Of a stretch of 64,000 nucleotides of DNA, positions 32,828-42,376 are shown in pieces (the first letter of the stretch is position 1; each line of letters begins with the position of its first letter). The position numbers and the translations under genes are program-made. Below the pieces are notes generated by a model, which made no database searches, was not told the DNA's origin, and worked only from the letters and a program-made list of their open reading frames with translations. This DNA is from Rhodospirillaceae bacterium SYSU D60007 (GTDB lineage Bacteria; Pseudomonadota; Alphaproteobacteria; Reyranellales; Reyranellaceae). The stretch spans positions 62,001-126,000 of the forward strand of contig QOCQ01000005.1 in assembly GCA_003574685.1 (NCBI GenBank), read 5' to 3'.

Positions 32828-34789
32828 ATGAACAGCACGCTTCGCCTGCGCGTCCACAAGGCGCCGTTGACCGAAACCCCACCGCCGCCAATCCTGCTGC
32901 TCGGCGGTCCGGTAAGCGTCGGCCGGCGCGATGATAATGGCTGGGTGTTGCCCGACTCGACCGCCAGCGTGTCGCGCAAGCATGCCACCGTGGAAGAGCG
33001 CAACGGCATTTGGCTCCTGCTCGACGAATCGGCCAACGGCACCCTGCACAATGGCCAGCTTGTCGGGCGTGGCAACGCGCGCCCGCTTGCCGTTGGCGAC
33101 ATGATCAAGATCGGCGACTACGAGATCGTGGTGGAGCCCGCCCCCGACACGGGTGGCGGACCCGGCATTCCCATGACGCCGCCCGTCCAGCCGCTGGCCG
33201 ATCCCTATGGCGTCGCCGACCTGGCGCGCGGCGATTTCGGTGCCCCGCCGCCACCGCCTTCAGGACCATCGCCGTTCGATCCTCCGCCGCCTGACCGCCT
33301 CGCATCGGAGGCGCCGCGCAACGCTGACCTTTTCGGCGATTTCGCCGCCCATCAGGTCGCTCCCGGCGTGGGCATCCGTGCCAATCCGGATGCGCCGGCT
33401 GCCTCCTTCGGTGGGCTCGATGCGCCGGTCGATCCGCTGGCAGGCGGAGCGCCCTCACCCTTCGGCGCGCCAGGCGGACCACCGGAAGCGCCGTTTGGCG
33501 GTCCGCCACCGGCGGGCGGCGACTGGGGCGTGGCACCGAATCCGGTGCCCAGCGCCGGCGGATTGGTCAACGATCCCCTGTCAAATCCCGGCGGTAGCTC
33601 GGTCTTTGGCGATCAGTTCGGGTCGGCCGATGCCATCCGCAATCCGCTGGGCGGCAGCGGCTCGCCGTTTCCCGCCTCGGAGCCGGCAGAGTACAAGCGC
33701 GAGCACGCGCCGGCGGAGCTAGGCTTCGACATCGTCGCCGTTCCCGAGATCGGCGGACCACGCGCAAGCTCCGCGCTGCCCACCGACTGGAACGCGCCAC
33801 CGCAGGGCGGCGGCCCTGCGCCACCGCCCGCGGATCTTGATCCCATAGAACAGGCTCTGGCCGGCCTGAAACCCGGGGCGACACCAGCCGCAGAGCCAGC
33901 GGCACCCAGGCCCGCGCCGGCACCCCCGCCGCCCGGCGGCGACTTCTTCGCCCCGATGGAAGACGCCTTCGCGCATCCCTCCGTGCCAAGACCGGCAACA
34001 CCAGCCCAGCCACGCCCGGGCACGCCGGTGGGCGCGCCAACGGCGCCGGCAGCGGCACCGCCCCAAGGCCTGTTCCAGACCCAGGGGCAGACGCCGGCAC
34101 AGCGGCCAGCGCCGCGCCCGGCGCCCGCACCGCAGCCGCCCGCGCCATCGACCCCGCAGCCTGCGGCCCGTGCACCGGCACCACCATCGGCCACCGCCAC
34201 GGGCGATGCGCTGTTGCGCGCCTTCATGGAAGGCGCCGGCCTGCAGCAATTGCCGCCGGACATCGACCCGGTTCAGGCGATGCGGACCTTGGGCGCCTCC
34301 GCCCGTGCCATCGTGGCGACGCTCGCGCGACTGCTGGAGGCGCGGCGCCTGCTCAAGGGCGAGTTCCGGATCACCCAGACCGTGGTAGGGGCGCGCGAAA
34401 ACAACCCCCTGAAGTTCTCGGTCGATGAGAGCGAGCTGATGCTGGTGCTGCTCGGCGCCGTGCGCCCCGGCTTCCAGCGCGGCGAGGCCGCGGTGTGGGA
34501 TGCCGGGCGCGATCTGGAGGCGCACCAGCTTGCCATGCTGGCCGCCTTCCGGGCCGTCATGGACGCTGTGTTCGCGCGGCTGTCGCCGGATGCGGTCGCC
34601 TCCGGCGAGGAGGCCGGCTTCTTCGGCCGGCTGCTGCCGCAGGCGCGCGACGCGGCGCTGTGGGAACGCTACGTGAAGCTCTACGGCGATTTGCGGCAGG
34701 ACATCGGCAATACGCTGGCCGGCCGTCTGGGCCAGATTTTCGCCGAGGCTTACGAGGCGGAAAATGGTCGCCGCGGCGGCTCGCGTTGA
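32828..34789 (+). CDS. T6SS-associated FHA-domain protein (TagH/ImpI/Fha)
   Basis: A 653-residue protein. The N-terminal FHA domain (about residues 1-100, VGRRDDNGWVLPDSTASVSRKHATVE with the phospho-Thr-binding Gly-Arg and Ser-Arg-x-His motifs) is followed by a long Pro/Ala/Gly-rich linker (about 110-455). The C-terminal T6SS FHA domain runs from ALLRAFMEGAGLQ to GRLGQIFAEAYEAE. Fha proteins recruit phosphorylated partners, typically phosphorylated by a PpkA kinase such as that at 62325-64000, and trigger T6SS assembly. The linker is much longer than in Fha1-type proteins. ATG at 32828 follows GAAAGAGA. Confidence 0.92.
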   Translation: MNSTLRLRVHKAPLTETPPPPILLLGGPVSVGRRDDNGWVLPDSTASVSRKHATVEERNGIWLLLDESANGTLHNGQLVGRGNARPLAVGDMIKIGDYEIVVEPAPDTGGGPGIPMTPPVQPLADPYGVADLARGDFGAPPPPPSGPSPFDPPPPDRLASEAPRNADLFGDFAAHQVAPGVGIRANPDAPAASFGGLDAPVDPLAGGAPSPFGAPGGPPEAPFGGPPPAGGDWGVAPNPVPSAGGLVNDPLSNPGGSSVFGDQFGSADAIRNPLGGSGSPFPASEPAEYKREHAPAELGFDIVAVPEIGGPRASSALPTDWNAPPQGGGPAPPPADLDPIEQALAGLKPGATPAAEPAAPRPAPAPPPPGGDFFAPMEDAFAHPSVPRPATPAQPRPGTPVGAPTAPAAAPPQGLFQTQGQTPAQRPAPRPAPAPQPPAPSTPQPAARAPAPPSATATGDALLRAFMEGAGLQQLPPDIDPVQAMRTLGASARAIVATLARLLEARRLLKGEFRITQTVVGARENNPLKFSVDESELMLVLLGAVRPGFQRGEAAVWDAGRDLEAHQLAMLAAFRAVMDAVFARLSPDAVASGEEAGFFGRLLPQARDAALWERYVKLYGDLRQDIGNTLAGRLGQIFAEAYEAENGRRGGSR

Positions 34790-34803
34790 GCTTTACGTGA
34801 TCC

Positions 34804-34839
34804 TTTACAGCCAACCCAAAAAGTGATTATATACTCACT
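34804..34839 (+). promoter_or_regulatory. Promoter placing the PAAR gene at or near +1 (leaderless)
   Basis: A -35-like TTTACA (34804-34809) and a -10-like TATATA (34828-34833, 18-base spacer; TATACT two bases on is an alternative) lie so close to the PAAR ATG (34840) that transcription would begin at the start codon itself. No Shine-Dalgarno precedes it. A dyad AGTGA-N8-TCACT (34822-34839) surrounds the -10 and could be an operator. Confidence 0.45.
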
Positions 34840-35145
34840 ATGCCGATGCCAGCCGCCCGCATGCTTCTCGATCTGCACGCCTGCACCCTGACGTCAGGCC
34901 TGCCTGCGGGACCGATCCAGCCGCCCTGCGCCATCACCGTGATCACGGGCAACATGCCCCAGGCGCGTCTGACGGACAGGGTCGTTTGCCCTTCTGTCCC
35001 CCTTCCCCCTCCGGCAGGTGTGCCGATCGCCTTCGGGTCGCCGACCGTCATTGTCATGGGACTGCCGGCAGCGCGCATGCTCGATCCGACAGCATGCGGC
35101 GGCATCATTGCCACGGGCTTCCCCACGGTTCTCATCGGCCCCTGA
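34840..35145 (+). CDS. PAAR-domain spike-tip protein
   Basis: A 101-residue stand-alone PAAR protein that sharpens the VgrG spike. It shows the typical alternation of small residues, prolines and glycines: PAARMLLDLHACTLTSGLPAGP, PQARLTDRVVCPS, GSPTVIVMGLPAARMLDPTACGG and GFPTVLIGP. His and Cys residues at the usual metal-binding positions are retained. There is no C-terminal toxin extension. It starts 50 bases after fha in an AT-rich gap with its own promoter-like sequence, and ends eight bases from the convergent tssG stop. Confidence 0.9.
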   Translation: MPMPAARMLLDLHACTLTSGLPAGPIQPPCAITVITGNMPQARLTDRVVCPSVPLPPPAGVPIAFGSPTVIVMGLPAARMLDPTACGGIIATGFPTVLIGP

Positions 35146-35153
35146 CGCCAGTT

Positions 35154-36233
35154 TCAGGCGACGCGGTCGCAGGCGAGCAGCGTCTCTCTCTTGTCTTCGA
35201 CGGCGGGCAGGCTGCTGATCCATGTGTTCCAGCCCAGCCGCGGGCCGTCGCCGCCGCCCCAGTCGCCCAGCTTCAGCGGCGGGACGTCTTCCTTGCGCAG
35301 CAAAAGCCTGACATCGAAATAGAGCGCCTCGCCTGTGAACAGCCGGGCAAGATGTACCAGGTGACGCAGTGGCTCGCGATCTGGCAGGAACATGCGGAAC
35401 CGCCGGTAGGAAAGCGGCCCCAGCTCGATCCGGTAGGCCCCTTCCGGCCGCATGATCCGCTCGCCGATCACCGCCTCGTCGCCAAGGCGGCAATAGCCGG
35501 TCGGAACGAGCCGTGTCCGCTCGCTCTCCGGCAGGCGATGTGAGTGAGGCACAAAGGTGTCGACCCGGATGCGCTCGCCGAAATAGTCGGACAGAACCGC
35601 CTCGAGCATCACGGCGCAGCGCGGATTGCCGGCCAGTGCGCCGGCGTAGAAGCGCAGGGCGGCCTGTGGCGGCGCCAGGCGGTCAGCCAGCCCTCCTGTA
35701 GCAAAGCCGATGACGGCGTCGATCAGGCCGCCGACACCGGCCTCGGCGGGCAGGATATTGCTGGTCACCTCCCCGGTTGGCGTCTGGGTCGTGAGGCGGT
35801 ACTTCGTCCATGCCCGCATGAAGAAGCTGGCGGCGCGATGCAGGAAAACGTCGAAGAACGCAGCGATCGCCACATCCTTCTCGCGCGAGCGCGCCAGGAT
35901 CAGCTCGCTGTAAAAGCTCGGCATGACCCCTGACGGTCCGTGCAGCCCGATGAAGGACAGGCCGAGCTGCGGCGGCCCGCGGGTGTCCTCGCTGTATGAG
36001 GCAATGTCCGAGGCCGGAAAGGCCATTGTCGGCTCGGTGGCAAAACGCAGGGCCTCGTGGCCCGGATGCGCATCGCGTCCGACCGGTGCGGCACGCACGG
36101 CGCGGCCTGCCGTCTCCTGCGCGGCCGCGTAGCGCTCCAGCAGCAGCAGGGCCTGCAGCGGATCGAAGGCCTGCGGCTCCTGGCGCAGCCGCTCGATCAG
36201 AGGAGTGTCTTCTCGCCCGTCCGTGGCGGACAT
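35154..36233 (-). CDS. tssG: T6SS baseplate protein TssG (ImpH/VasB)
   Basis: A 359-residue TssG, which with TssF, TssE and TssK forms the baseplate wedge. Family features seen are LIERLRQEPQAFDPLQALLLLE at the N-terminus, LRFATEPTMAFPASDI, LGLSFIGLHGPSGVMPSFYSE and a C-terminal DWGGGDGPRLGWNTWI. It is last in the minus-strand tss operon. Its ATG at 36233 overlaps the end of tssF by 37 bases, so the two are translationally linked, as usual for this pair. Confidence 0.95.
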   Translation of the reverse strand: MSATDGREDTPLIERLRQEPQAFDPLQALLLLERYAAAQETAGRAVRAAPVGRDAHPGHEALRFATEPTMAFPASDIASYSEDTRGPPQLGLSFIGLHGPSGVMPSFYSELILARSREKDVAIAAFFDVFLHRAASFFMRAWTKYRLTTQTPTGEVTSNILPAEAGVGGLIDAVIGFATGGLADRLAPPQAALRFYAGALAGNPRCAVMLEAVLSDYFGERIRVDTFVPHSHRLPESERTRLVPTGYCRLGDEAVIGERIMRPEGAYRIELGPLSYRRFRMFLPDREPLRHLVHLARLFTGEALYFDVRLLLRKEDVPPLKLGDWGGGDGPRLGWNTWISSLPAVEDKRETLLACDRVA

Positions 36234-38011
36234 GTCACGAGTTTCCCTGTCCGGCCGCTCAGCCGTACCGAAAGCCGGGTGAAGGCATTGACGGCGACAT
36301 ACAGCCCGAAGAAGTGGTCGAGGACGCTCGCCAGCATGAACGCGCCGCCCGGGGGATAGCGCTCCGGCGCCATCTCAAGGTTCAGATCCAGCCCGTGGGC
36401 GATCGCCGTGGACGCCCCGATCGGCACCCGCGCCAGGCTTCGCCGGCTCTCGATCGACACAATGCCCTCGATCGTGCTGCGGGATTCTTCCTGGTCACCC
36501 CAGTCATACAGGCGCAGCAGTTCGCGCAGCGCGTTGGCGCCCTCCGCGCCGCCTGTAATCGAGAGGTGGTTCAGCGAGAGATGCGACAGCAGGCGCCACA
36601 GGCGTCCGCTGGACAATGGCGGCCGCCGGGTTGGCGTCAGCGGGGTTATCATGGCGACGCGCTGCACGGCAGCCGCCGGCGTCACGAGCGTCAGCCCGAT
36701 CTGGCCGCCGCTTCCCGACAGGCGTGCCAGCAATTCGCGGTTGAAGCAGAGCGTGTCGATCGACAACACCCAGTTGGCCGGGCCTCCGGCACTGGCATCG
36801 CGGTTGAACACCGACAGAAAAATCTCGGTGCCCTTGTCGCGCGCGCCTGCGCCCCTGCGCCGGCTCGCCTGCCAGAACCGGGCGGCAGGATCGGCATCGT
36901 GCCGCACACCGAAGAACGGTTCGATGGGATACTCGGCACCGTCGGGCGCCGTGGCCACCACACGTTCTATCGAGTGGATCTCAAGCGCGTCGGGCCGCCG
37001 CGCGTCAGCCACAACACGGTTCTCGAACTGCGTGCCATCCAGCCGCACCGGCTCGGCCCGGTGCTGGAAAAGGTTGATGACCGGCACGCAGTTGAGCTGG
37101 ACATCACCGGTAACGACGCTGCGTTCCAGATCCTTGTCGGAATCGTTGAAATAGAAGAACAGGTCCAGCTCGCGCCCGGCGCCGGCCATGCAGCGTGCCG
37201 CCGTGCCGGAGACTTCGAAGAAAAGAAACTTCTGCGGCAGCGCGAGATATTCTGTCAGCAGCCGGTAGCCGACAAAGGATCGTGGCGGATAGGGCAGCAT
37301 GCCCTCATCGCGGCCGAACCCGACCGCGCGCAGCGCCGAGGGCTGCAGGAAGACGGTGCGCGGATCGTCCGGCCCTTCGGATACCGCGATGCCGACGAGC
37401 CGGTTCATCAGCAGCTCGTACAGCGGCAGTGCCCGCGTCATCGGGGCCGAAAGGTAAAAGCGCAGCGGATCCGGCTGAAGCGCATCGAAGCGGGCGGATG
37501 CACCGGCGCAGCGCAGCCTCAGATGCAACACACCCAGCGCCCCGGTCGCCCGCGGATTGACCGGTGCCCGGAAGGGCCGGCCCTGCAATACCGCATGGAC
37601 GATCTCGATCGGCCAGACGCTGACCTCCTGCGTGGTGCGCAGGCGGCAGCGCTCGCCGTCGACCGGATCGGTTTCCAGCTCCTCATGCCGCTCCACGCGA
37701 TGCGGCTCCTGCGCATCAACCGCCGCCTCCATGCGCGCAATCCCCATCGGCGGCACCGGCATCAGGTAATGGGGGTAGAGGGCATTGAGAACCGATTCCG
37801 TCAGCTCGGGGAACTCGTCCTCGAGCTTCAGGCGCACACGCGCATTGAGCAGCGCCACCGCCTCGATCAGCCGCTCGATATGCGGATCGGCCGAGACGTC
37901 CGGCCCAAGTCTCAGCCGGCCAGCAACCTTGGGAAAGGCCTCGGCAAAGCGAACCGCATCGCGCCGCAGGAACTCGAGCTCGCGATTGTAGAGCGGAAAC
38001 AGGTCGTCCAT
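36197..38011 (-). CDS. tssF: T6SS baseplate protein TssF (ImpG/VasA)
   Basis: A 604-residue TssF. It opens MDDLFPLYNRELEFLRRDAV and continues with FAEAFPKVAGRLRLGPDVSADPHIERLIEAVALLNARV and LTESVLNALYPHYLMPVPPM, the hallmark of the family. It lies seven bases after tssE and overlaps tssG. It forms the baseplate dimer with TssG that surrounds the VgrG spike. Length is normal. Confidence 0.96.
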   Translation of the reverse strand: MDDLFPLYNRELEFLRRDAVRFAEAFPKVAGRLRLGPDVSADPHIERLIEAVALLNARVRLKLEDEFPELTESVLNALYPHYLMPVPPMGIARMEAAVDAQEPHRVERHEELETDPVDGERCRLRTTQEVSVWPIEIVHAVLQGRPFRAPVNPRATGALGVLHLRLRCAGASARFDALQPDPLRFYLSAPMTRALPLYELLMNRLVGIAVSEGPDDPRTVFLQPSALRAVGFGRDEGMLPYPPRSFVGYRLLTEYLALPQKFLFFEVSGTAARCMAGAGRELDLFFYFNDSDKDLERSVVTGDVQLNCVPVINLFQHRAEPVRLDGTQFENRVVADARRPDALEIHSIERVVATAPDGAEYPIEPFFGVRHDADPAARFWQASRRRGAGARDKGTEIFLSVFNRDASAGGPANWVLSIDTLCFNRELLARLSGSGGQIGLTLVTPAAAVQRVAMITPLTPTRRPPLSSGRLWRLLSHLSLNHLSITGGAEGANALRELLRLYDWGDQEESRSTIEGIVSIESRRSLARVPIGASTAIAHGLDLNLEMAPERYPPGGAFMLASVLDHFFGLYVAVNAFTRLSVRLSGRTGKLVTCPPRTGEKTLL

Positions 38012-38018
38012 GTGCCCG

Positions 38019-38504
38019 CTACCGGTCTGCCACGGCCATCAGCCGCGTCACCGCATCGATCTGGGTGTTGAACGCAACCGGCTCGGGAGCGGGATCAGCC
38101 GCCATCAGTGCCTCGATGCGGAAGCGGGCAACCCGTTCCAGGGTCTCGCGCCGTTCGTCGAACTGGACGTTGACCGCCGTCAGGCGAGGCTCAAAGCGGC
38201 GGATCGCCTCGACGACACGCCGCGACAGGGAATTGCGCCACTGGCCTTGCAGCGACAGGACGGAAAAGTCCGGCAGGCCGTAGCCCACCACGGAATCGTC
38301 AATCTCCTTGAAAGCCTGCGGCCAGCCGCGGCAGCGCTCGCGCGTGTTGAGCAGCGCCTCCAGATCGCGGCGCACCGCCTCGCGCAGACGGGTCATGGTC
38401 TGCGAGGGGGTCAGCGGACGCTCCTGCACCTCGTCCGGCCGCTCGTCGATCAGCCGGTCGAGAACGGAGAGCTGCGCCCTGAGGGTGTCGTCATCCAGCG
38501 TCAT
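38019..38504 (-). CDS. tssE: T6SS baseplate protein TssE (ImpF, gp25-like)
   Basis: A 161-residue gp25-like baseplate component that nucleates sheath assembly. Visible family elements are SVLDRLIDERPDE at the N-terminus, LREAVRRDLEALLNTRERC, SVVGYGLPDFS and a C-terminal region ending FRIEALMAADP. It is 20 bases after tagJ and seven before tssF on the same strand. Confidence 0.94.
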   Translation of the reverse strand: MTLDDDTLRAQLSVLDRLIDERPDEVQERPLTPSQTMTRLREAVRRDLEALLNTRERCRGWPQAFKEIDDSVVGYGLPDFSVLSLQGQWRNSLSRRVVEAIRRFEPRLTAVNVQFDERRETLERVARFRIEALMAADPAPEPVAFNTQIDAVTRLMAVADR

Positions 38505-38524
38505 GCACTGACATCCCAGATTGC

Positions 38525-39334
38525 TCAGGATGCTCCGAACTGCACGTTCCCCAGCTCATCGATGCTCTTGCCTTCGTCACCGACCAGGAACAGCCGCAGC
38601 CCGACGCCGCGCGTCGGTGTTCCGTCCCCGCCGACCCATTCGGTGTTGCGACCGAGGCGGAATGCATCGATATCGCCTTGCGCCGGCGGCGTGGGGTAGA
38701 TCGCCGGCACATAGACGACGCCCTCCGGGCCACCACGAACCTCCATCCGGCATTGCCGCCAGATGATGTCGCGGGGACGCGTCGGCTTCTCGAACTCCAT
38801 GACGTCGATGCGATCCGTCGGAATCCAGAAATACTTGCCGGTACTGGTCAGCACCTCGATGAAGCCCGCGCACAGGTCATCGGCATCGCGGAAGTCGGAG
38901 AACTTCTCCCCGTCCTCGCCCAGCCTTCCAGACGTATGCGCGCGCTTGGCATCGGCTTCGCTCAGGATCGCGGCGGCCTCCCGCTGCCGCCCCTCACGCA
39001 GCTCCAGCAGCGCCTGCAGAGCCGCCTCCACATAGGGACCCGGCTCGGTCGCCACTTCCGGTGCCCGCCCCTTTTCGAACACTTCCTGGCGCGCAATGGC
39101 GGCACGAAGGAGCTGACGCGAGAGCGCCACGGCCACCCCCAGCTTGCTGTCCTGGGTGGACAGCAGGTCAAGCTGGCGGTCGGCCTTCTCCCAGGCGCCG
39201 ACCAGCATGTGAAGGTCGCACAGGAAGGCGCGCGCATCTATGTCGCCCGGCTTGTCGCGCACAATGGCGGTCTGTGCCTCGATGGCTTCCGCCAGCTTGC
39301 CGTCGCGGAACAGCGACTTGGCATCCGTCGTCAT
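38525..39334 (-). CDS. tagJ: T6SS accessory protein TagJ (ImpE)
   Basis: A 269-residue ImpE/TagJ protein. The N-terminal TPR-like helices (AKSLFRDGKLAEAIEAQTAI, DIDARAFLCDLHMLVGAWEKA) and the C-terminal ImpE domain (KYFWIPTDRIDVMEFEKPTRPRDIIWR, VYVPAIYP) fit the family. TagJ binds TssB/sheath and modulates ClpV recycling in some systems. ATG at 39334 has GGGGAGG upstream; a much longer in-frame reading to 40048 runs antisense-like through tssC2 and is rejected. It is 35 bases after the second tssC gene. Confidence 0.92.
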   Translation of the reverse strand: MTTDAKSLFRDGKLAEAIEAQTAIVRDKPGDIDARAFLCDLHMLVGAWEKADRQLDLLSTQDSKLGVAVALSRQLLRAAIARQEVFEKGRAPEVATEPGPYVEAALQALLELREGRQREAAAILSEADAKRAHTSGRLGEDGEKFSDFRDADDLCAGFIEVLTSTGKYFWIPTDRIDVMEFEKPTRPRDIIWRQCRMEVRGGPEGVVYVPAIYPTPPAQGDIDAFRLGRNTEWVGGDGTPTRGVGLRLFLVGDEGKSIDELGNVQFGAS

Positions 39335-39369
39335 CTGAGTGAACCTCCCCTCGGTCGACCCCGCCCTGG

Positions 39370-40887
39370 TCAGGCGGCCTGCTGGGCCTGCTGCCGGACC
39401 GTGCTGATCAGGTTGAACGTGACGCCCATCTCGTCGAGCTGGAACTGCGGCTGCAATCGCGCGATCAGGGCATAGTGGCCGGGCTTGCCCGGCAGCTCCC
39501 GGATATCGATCTGGGAGCTCTGCAGCGGATAGCGGGCCTTCGTCTCCAGCGAGGTGTCGCCACCGCCCATCGTATAGCGATAGATCCAGTCGGACAGGCG
39601 CCTCTGGCATGTCTCCGGCGTTGCCGTCGCGCCGACGATATCGCGGGCGATAACCTTGATATAGTGAGCGAAGCGCGAGGCGCACAGAATCTGCTGAAGC
39701 ATCGAGGACAGCCGCGCGTTGGCGCGAGCGGCTGCCTTGTCGTACCGGGTTGGCTGCCAGACCGACTGGTTGGAATTGAAGACGAGATAGGACGTGAGCC
39801 GCGCGGTCATCAGGGGAATGAAACCCAGCTCTGACAACTCCCGTTCCTGCCGTTCGGTCAGAATGGCCTCTACCGGCGCCCGGTTTGCGACGCCCGGCCG
39901 GTCCGTGGTGAACCATGGCAGCGCCAGGCTGTCGACCAGGCCACCGCCGGGCAGGTCGCGGCCGGCGCCGCGAATGTCGCCGAACCAGCCATAGGTGCCG
40001 AAGGAACGGATGACCACCACCGCAAACGCGTAGGCGGCCGAACCCCATAGCCAGTTCTCGGCACCCTCGCCATGGGCCGCTTCACGGTAAATAAACCCGT
40101 CGGCCCGGGAACCGTCAGGTCGATAAGGCAGGCGCATCAGCACGCGCGGAAATGCAATGCCGAGATAGCGGGTGTCTTCAGTGCCGGTGCGCAGCGAACG
40201 CCATCCGGCAAACTCCGGCCTCTGGAACATCCCGGGCAAGTCGATTGTCGGCACCAGCTCGCGAAAACGATCGACGCCGAACATCGCCGGTGAGCAGCCC
40301 ATCACCGTGGGCGTGTGCGGCGCTGCCACCACGCCGGCAAATGCCCTCAGCGTTTCAAGATCCTTGGGATGCTTGCTGGGCTCGTAGTCGGCAACAATCA
40401 GGCCGAATGGCTCGCCACCCGGCGTGTCGAATTCCTGCGTGTAGATCTTGTCGAAGGCCTCGCTCTGGTCAAACTCGGCGGCCCGTTCGAGATCGCGCGC
40501 CAGCTCCCGCCACGACAGGTTCAGCACGCGCAGCTTGACGCCCTTCACCCCGTCAGACACCCGCACCAGCCACAGCAGGCCACGCCACGAGGCTTCCAGC
40601 CGCTGGAAACGCGGATGGTGCAGGATTTCATCGACCTGTACCGACAGAAGCCGGTCTATGGCCGCAACCAGCCGGTCCATGCGAAAGCGGACCTGCCTGT
40701 TGCGGCGCTGCAGCGCCTCGAGATCCGCTGCCGATAGCGAGGTTACCGTTCCCTGTCCTGGCTCCGCGGGAACGCCAGCAAGGTCCGCTGGCCGTTGCTC
40801 CAGGGCAACGGCCAGACCGGCATCCGCCAGCGAGAGGCCGGCGGGTTCCGTATGTCCACCGGGAACAGCGTCCTCTGGTGCGGTCAC
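39370..40887 (-). CDS. Second TssC-family sheath protein (ImpD-like TssC paralogue)
   Basis: A 505-residue TssC-family protein clearly paralogous to the TssC next to it: VDEILHHPRFQRLEASWRGL, EFDTPGGEPFGLIVADYE, CASRFAHYIKVIARDIVG and a C-terminal KARYPLQSSQIDIRELPG. It differs in an extended acidic/Pro-rich N-terminus of about 50 residues and lower overall similarity. Imp-type clusters of rhizobia and agrobacteria carry the same second copy (impD/TssC paralogue), reported there as required. It may make heteromeric sheath or a distinct end. GTG start at 40887 with GGAGA upstream. Confidence 0.9.
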   Translation of the reverse strand: MTAPEDAVPGGHTEPAGLSLADAGLAVALEQRPADLAGVPAEPGQGTVTSLSAADLEALQRRNRQVRFRMDRLVAAIDRLLSVQVDEILHHPRFQRLEASWRGLLWLVRVSDGVKGVKLRVLNLSWRELARDLERAAEFDQSEAFDKIYTQEFDTPGGEPFGLIVADYEPSKHPKDLETLRAFAGVVAAPHTPTVMGCSPAMFGVDRFRELVPTIDLPGMFQRPEFAGWRSLRTGTEDTRYLGIAFPRVLMRLPYRPDGSRADGFIYREAAHGEGAENWLWGSAAYAFAVVVIRSFGTYGWFGDIRGAGRDLPGGGLVDSLALPWFTTDRPGVANRAPVEAILTERQERELSELGFIPLMTARLTSYLVFNSNQSVWQPTRYDKAAARANARLSSMLQQILCASRFAHYIKVIARDIVGATATPETCQRRLSDWIYRYTMGGGDTSLETKARYPLQSSQIDIRELPGKPGHYALIARLQPQFQLDEMGVTFNLISTVRQQAQQAA

Positions 40888-40897
40888 GACGTCTCCG

Positions 40898-42373
40898 TCA
40901 GGCCACCTTTGGAATGCGGGCGACCATGCGCAGCGACGTCGTCAGCTCTTCGAGCTGCAGCCAGGGACGCAGATGCGCCACCGCGTAGTAGGAGCCGGGT
41001 GCGCCCGGCACCTCCTGGACCAACACCCTGGCTTCCCGCAGCGGGTACCGGGCTTTCATCTCCGGACCGACGTCGGGGTTGGCGTTGACGTAGTTGTTGA
41101 TCCAGTTGTTGAGCCACTTCTCGCAATCGGTCCGTTCCATGAACGAGCCGATCTTGTCGCGCCCCATGATCTTCAGATAGTGCGCGAAGCGGGACGACGC
41201 CATGATGTAGGGCAGGCGCGAAGAGATGGCCTCGTTGGCCGTCGCCTCGGCCTTGTCGTACTTCTTCGGCCGGTGGACCGTCTGGGCGCCGAAGAAGACG
41301 GCATAGTCCGTGTTCTTGTAATGGCAGAGCGGCAGGAAGCCGAGATCCGACAGCTCCTTCTCGCGACGGTCGGTGATTGCAATTTCCGTCGGACACTTCT
41401 GGTCCTGGTCACCATCGTCGCTGACGAAGGTGTGCGACGGCAGGTTCTGGACCATGCCGCCGTTCTCGGCACCGCGGATCGAGGTGCAGAAGCCGCTGCG
41501 GGCGAACGAGTCGGTCAGACGCGCGCCGAGCACGTAGGCGGCGTTCATCCAGCAATAGTGCTCGTGATTGAGCGCCTTTCCGGGCTCACCCTCCTCGTAG
41601 TCGAACTCCTCGACCGGCTTCGTCTCCTTGCCATAGGGCAGGCGGGACAGGGCCCGGGGCATCGTCAGCGTGACGAACCGCGAATCCTCGCTGTCGCGGA
41701 ACGACCGCCAGCCGGCGTACTTGACGCTGTCGAAGCCCTTCTTCAGGTCGCGGATGTCCTTGAGCCCGCGGAAGTCGCTGAGCTCGAACATCTTCGGATC
41801 GGCGGCCGCAATGAAGGGCGCGAAAGCCGCCGCCGCAACGCCGCCCATGCCGCGCAGCAGCTCGACATCGTCGGGATGCGGCCCGAACTCGTAGTCGCCA
41901 ATCAGGGCGCCATAGGGCTCGCCACCGGGCGTGCCGAACTCGTTCTCGTAGATCTTCTTGAACACAAGGCTCTGGTCGAACTCCGTCGCCTTGCTGAAGT
42001 CGTTGAGAAGCTGGCGCTTGTTGATGTTGAGCACCCGGATCTTCAGGGTCGTGCCGGTCTCGCTGTTCATCACAAGGTGATGCAGTCCGCGCCAGCTTCC
42101 CTCAAGCTTCAGGAACTTCTCGTTGTGCATGATCTCGGCCAGCTGGCCGGAGATCTTGGCATCGATCATCGCGATCGCGCGACGGATGGTCTGGTTCAGG
42201 TTCTTGCTGAACTTGACCGTGCCGGCCATGGCCTGCTCGGTCAGCGCCCGCAGCAGGTCCTGGGCCTCGTTGGCGTCGGTCTGCTTGGTTGCGCCGATCG
42301 CCTGGTCCAGCAGCGATGCGCCTTCTTCGGTGGCGACAGCAGCCGCCTGTGCCTGGGTCTGTGTCTCGGCCAT
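40898..42373 (-). CDS. tssC: T6SS sheath large subunit TssC (ImpC/VipB)
   Basis: A 491-residue TssC, the larger sheath subunit that pairs with TssB. Hallmarks are [82 protein letters not shown] and a C-terminal [23 protein letters not shown]. It lies three bases after tssB and ten before the paralogue, so all three are in one message. Confidence 0.96.
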   Translation of the reverse strand: MAETQTQAQAAAVATEEGASLLDQAIGATKQTDANEAQDLLRALTEQAMAGTVKFSKNLNQTIRRAIAMIDAKISGQLAEIMHNEKFLKLEGSWRGLHHLVMNSETGTTLKIRVLNINKRQLLNDFSKATEFDQSLVFKKIYENEFGTPGGEPYGALIGDYEFGPHPDDVELLRGMGGVAAAAFAPFIAAADPKMFELSDFRGLKDIRDLKKGFDSVKYAGWRSFRDSEDSRFVTLTMPRALSRLPYGKETKPVEEFDYEEGEPGKALNHEHYCWMNAAYVLGARLTDSFARSGFCTSIRGAENGGMVQNLPSHTFVSDDGDQDQKCPTEIAITDRREKELSDLGFLPLCHYKNTDYAVFFGAQTVHRPKKYDKAEATANEAISSRLPYIMASSRFAHYLKIMGRDKIGSFMERTDCEKWLNNWINNYVNANPDVGPEMKARYPLREARVLVQEVPGAPGSYYAVAHLRPWLQLEELTTSLRMVARIPKVA

Positions 42374-42376
42374 CGA

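Noticed and set aside
39335-40048. Upstream extension of tagJ to give a 507-residue protein
   Set aside because: The extra part runs through tssC2 in another frame, and ATG 39334 has a good ribosome site and the family-typical start.
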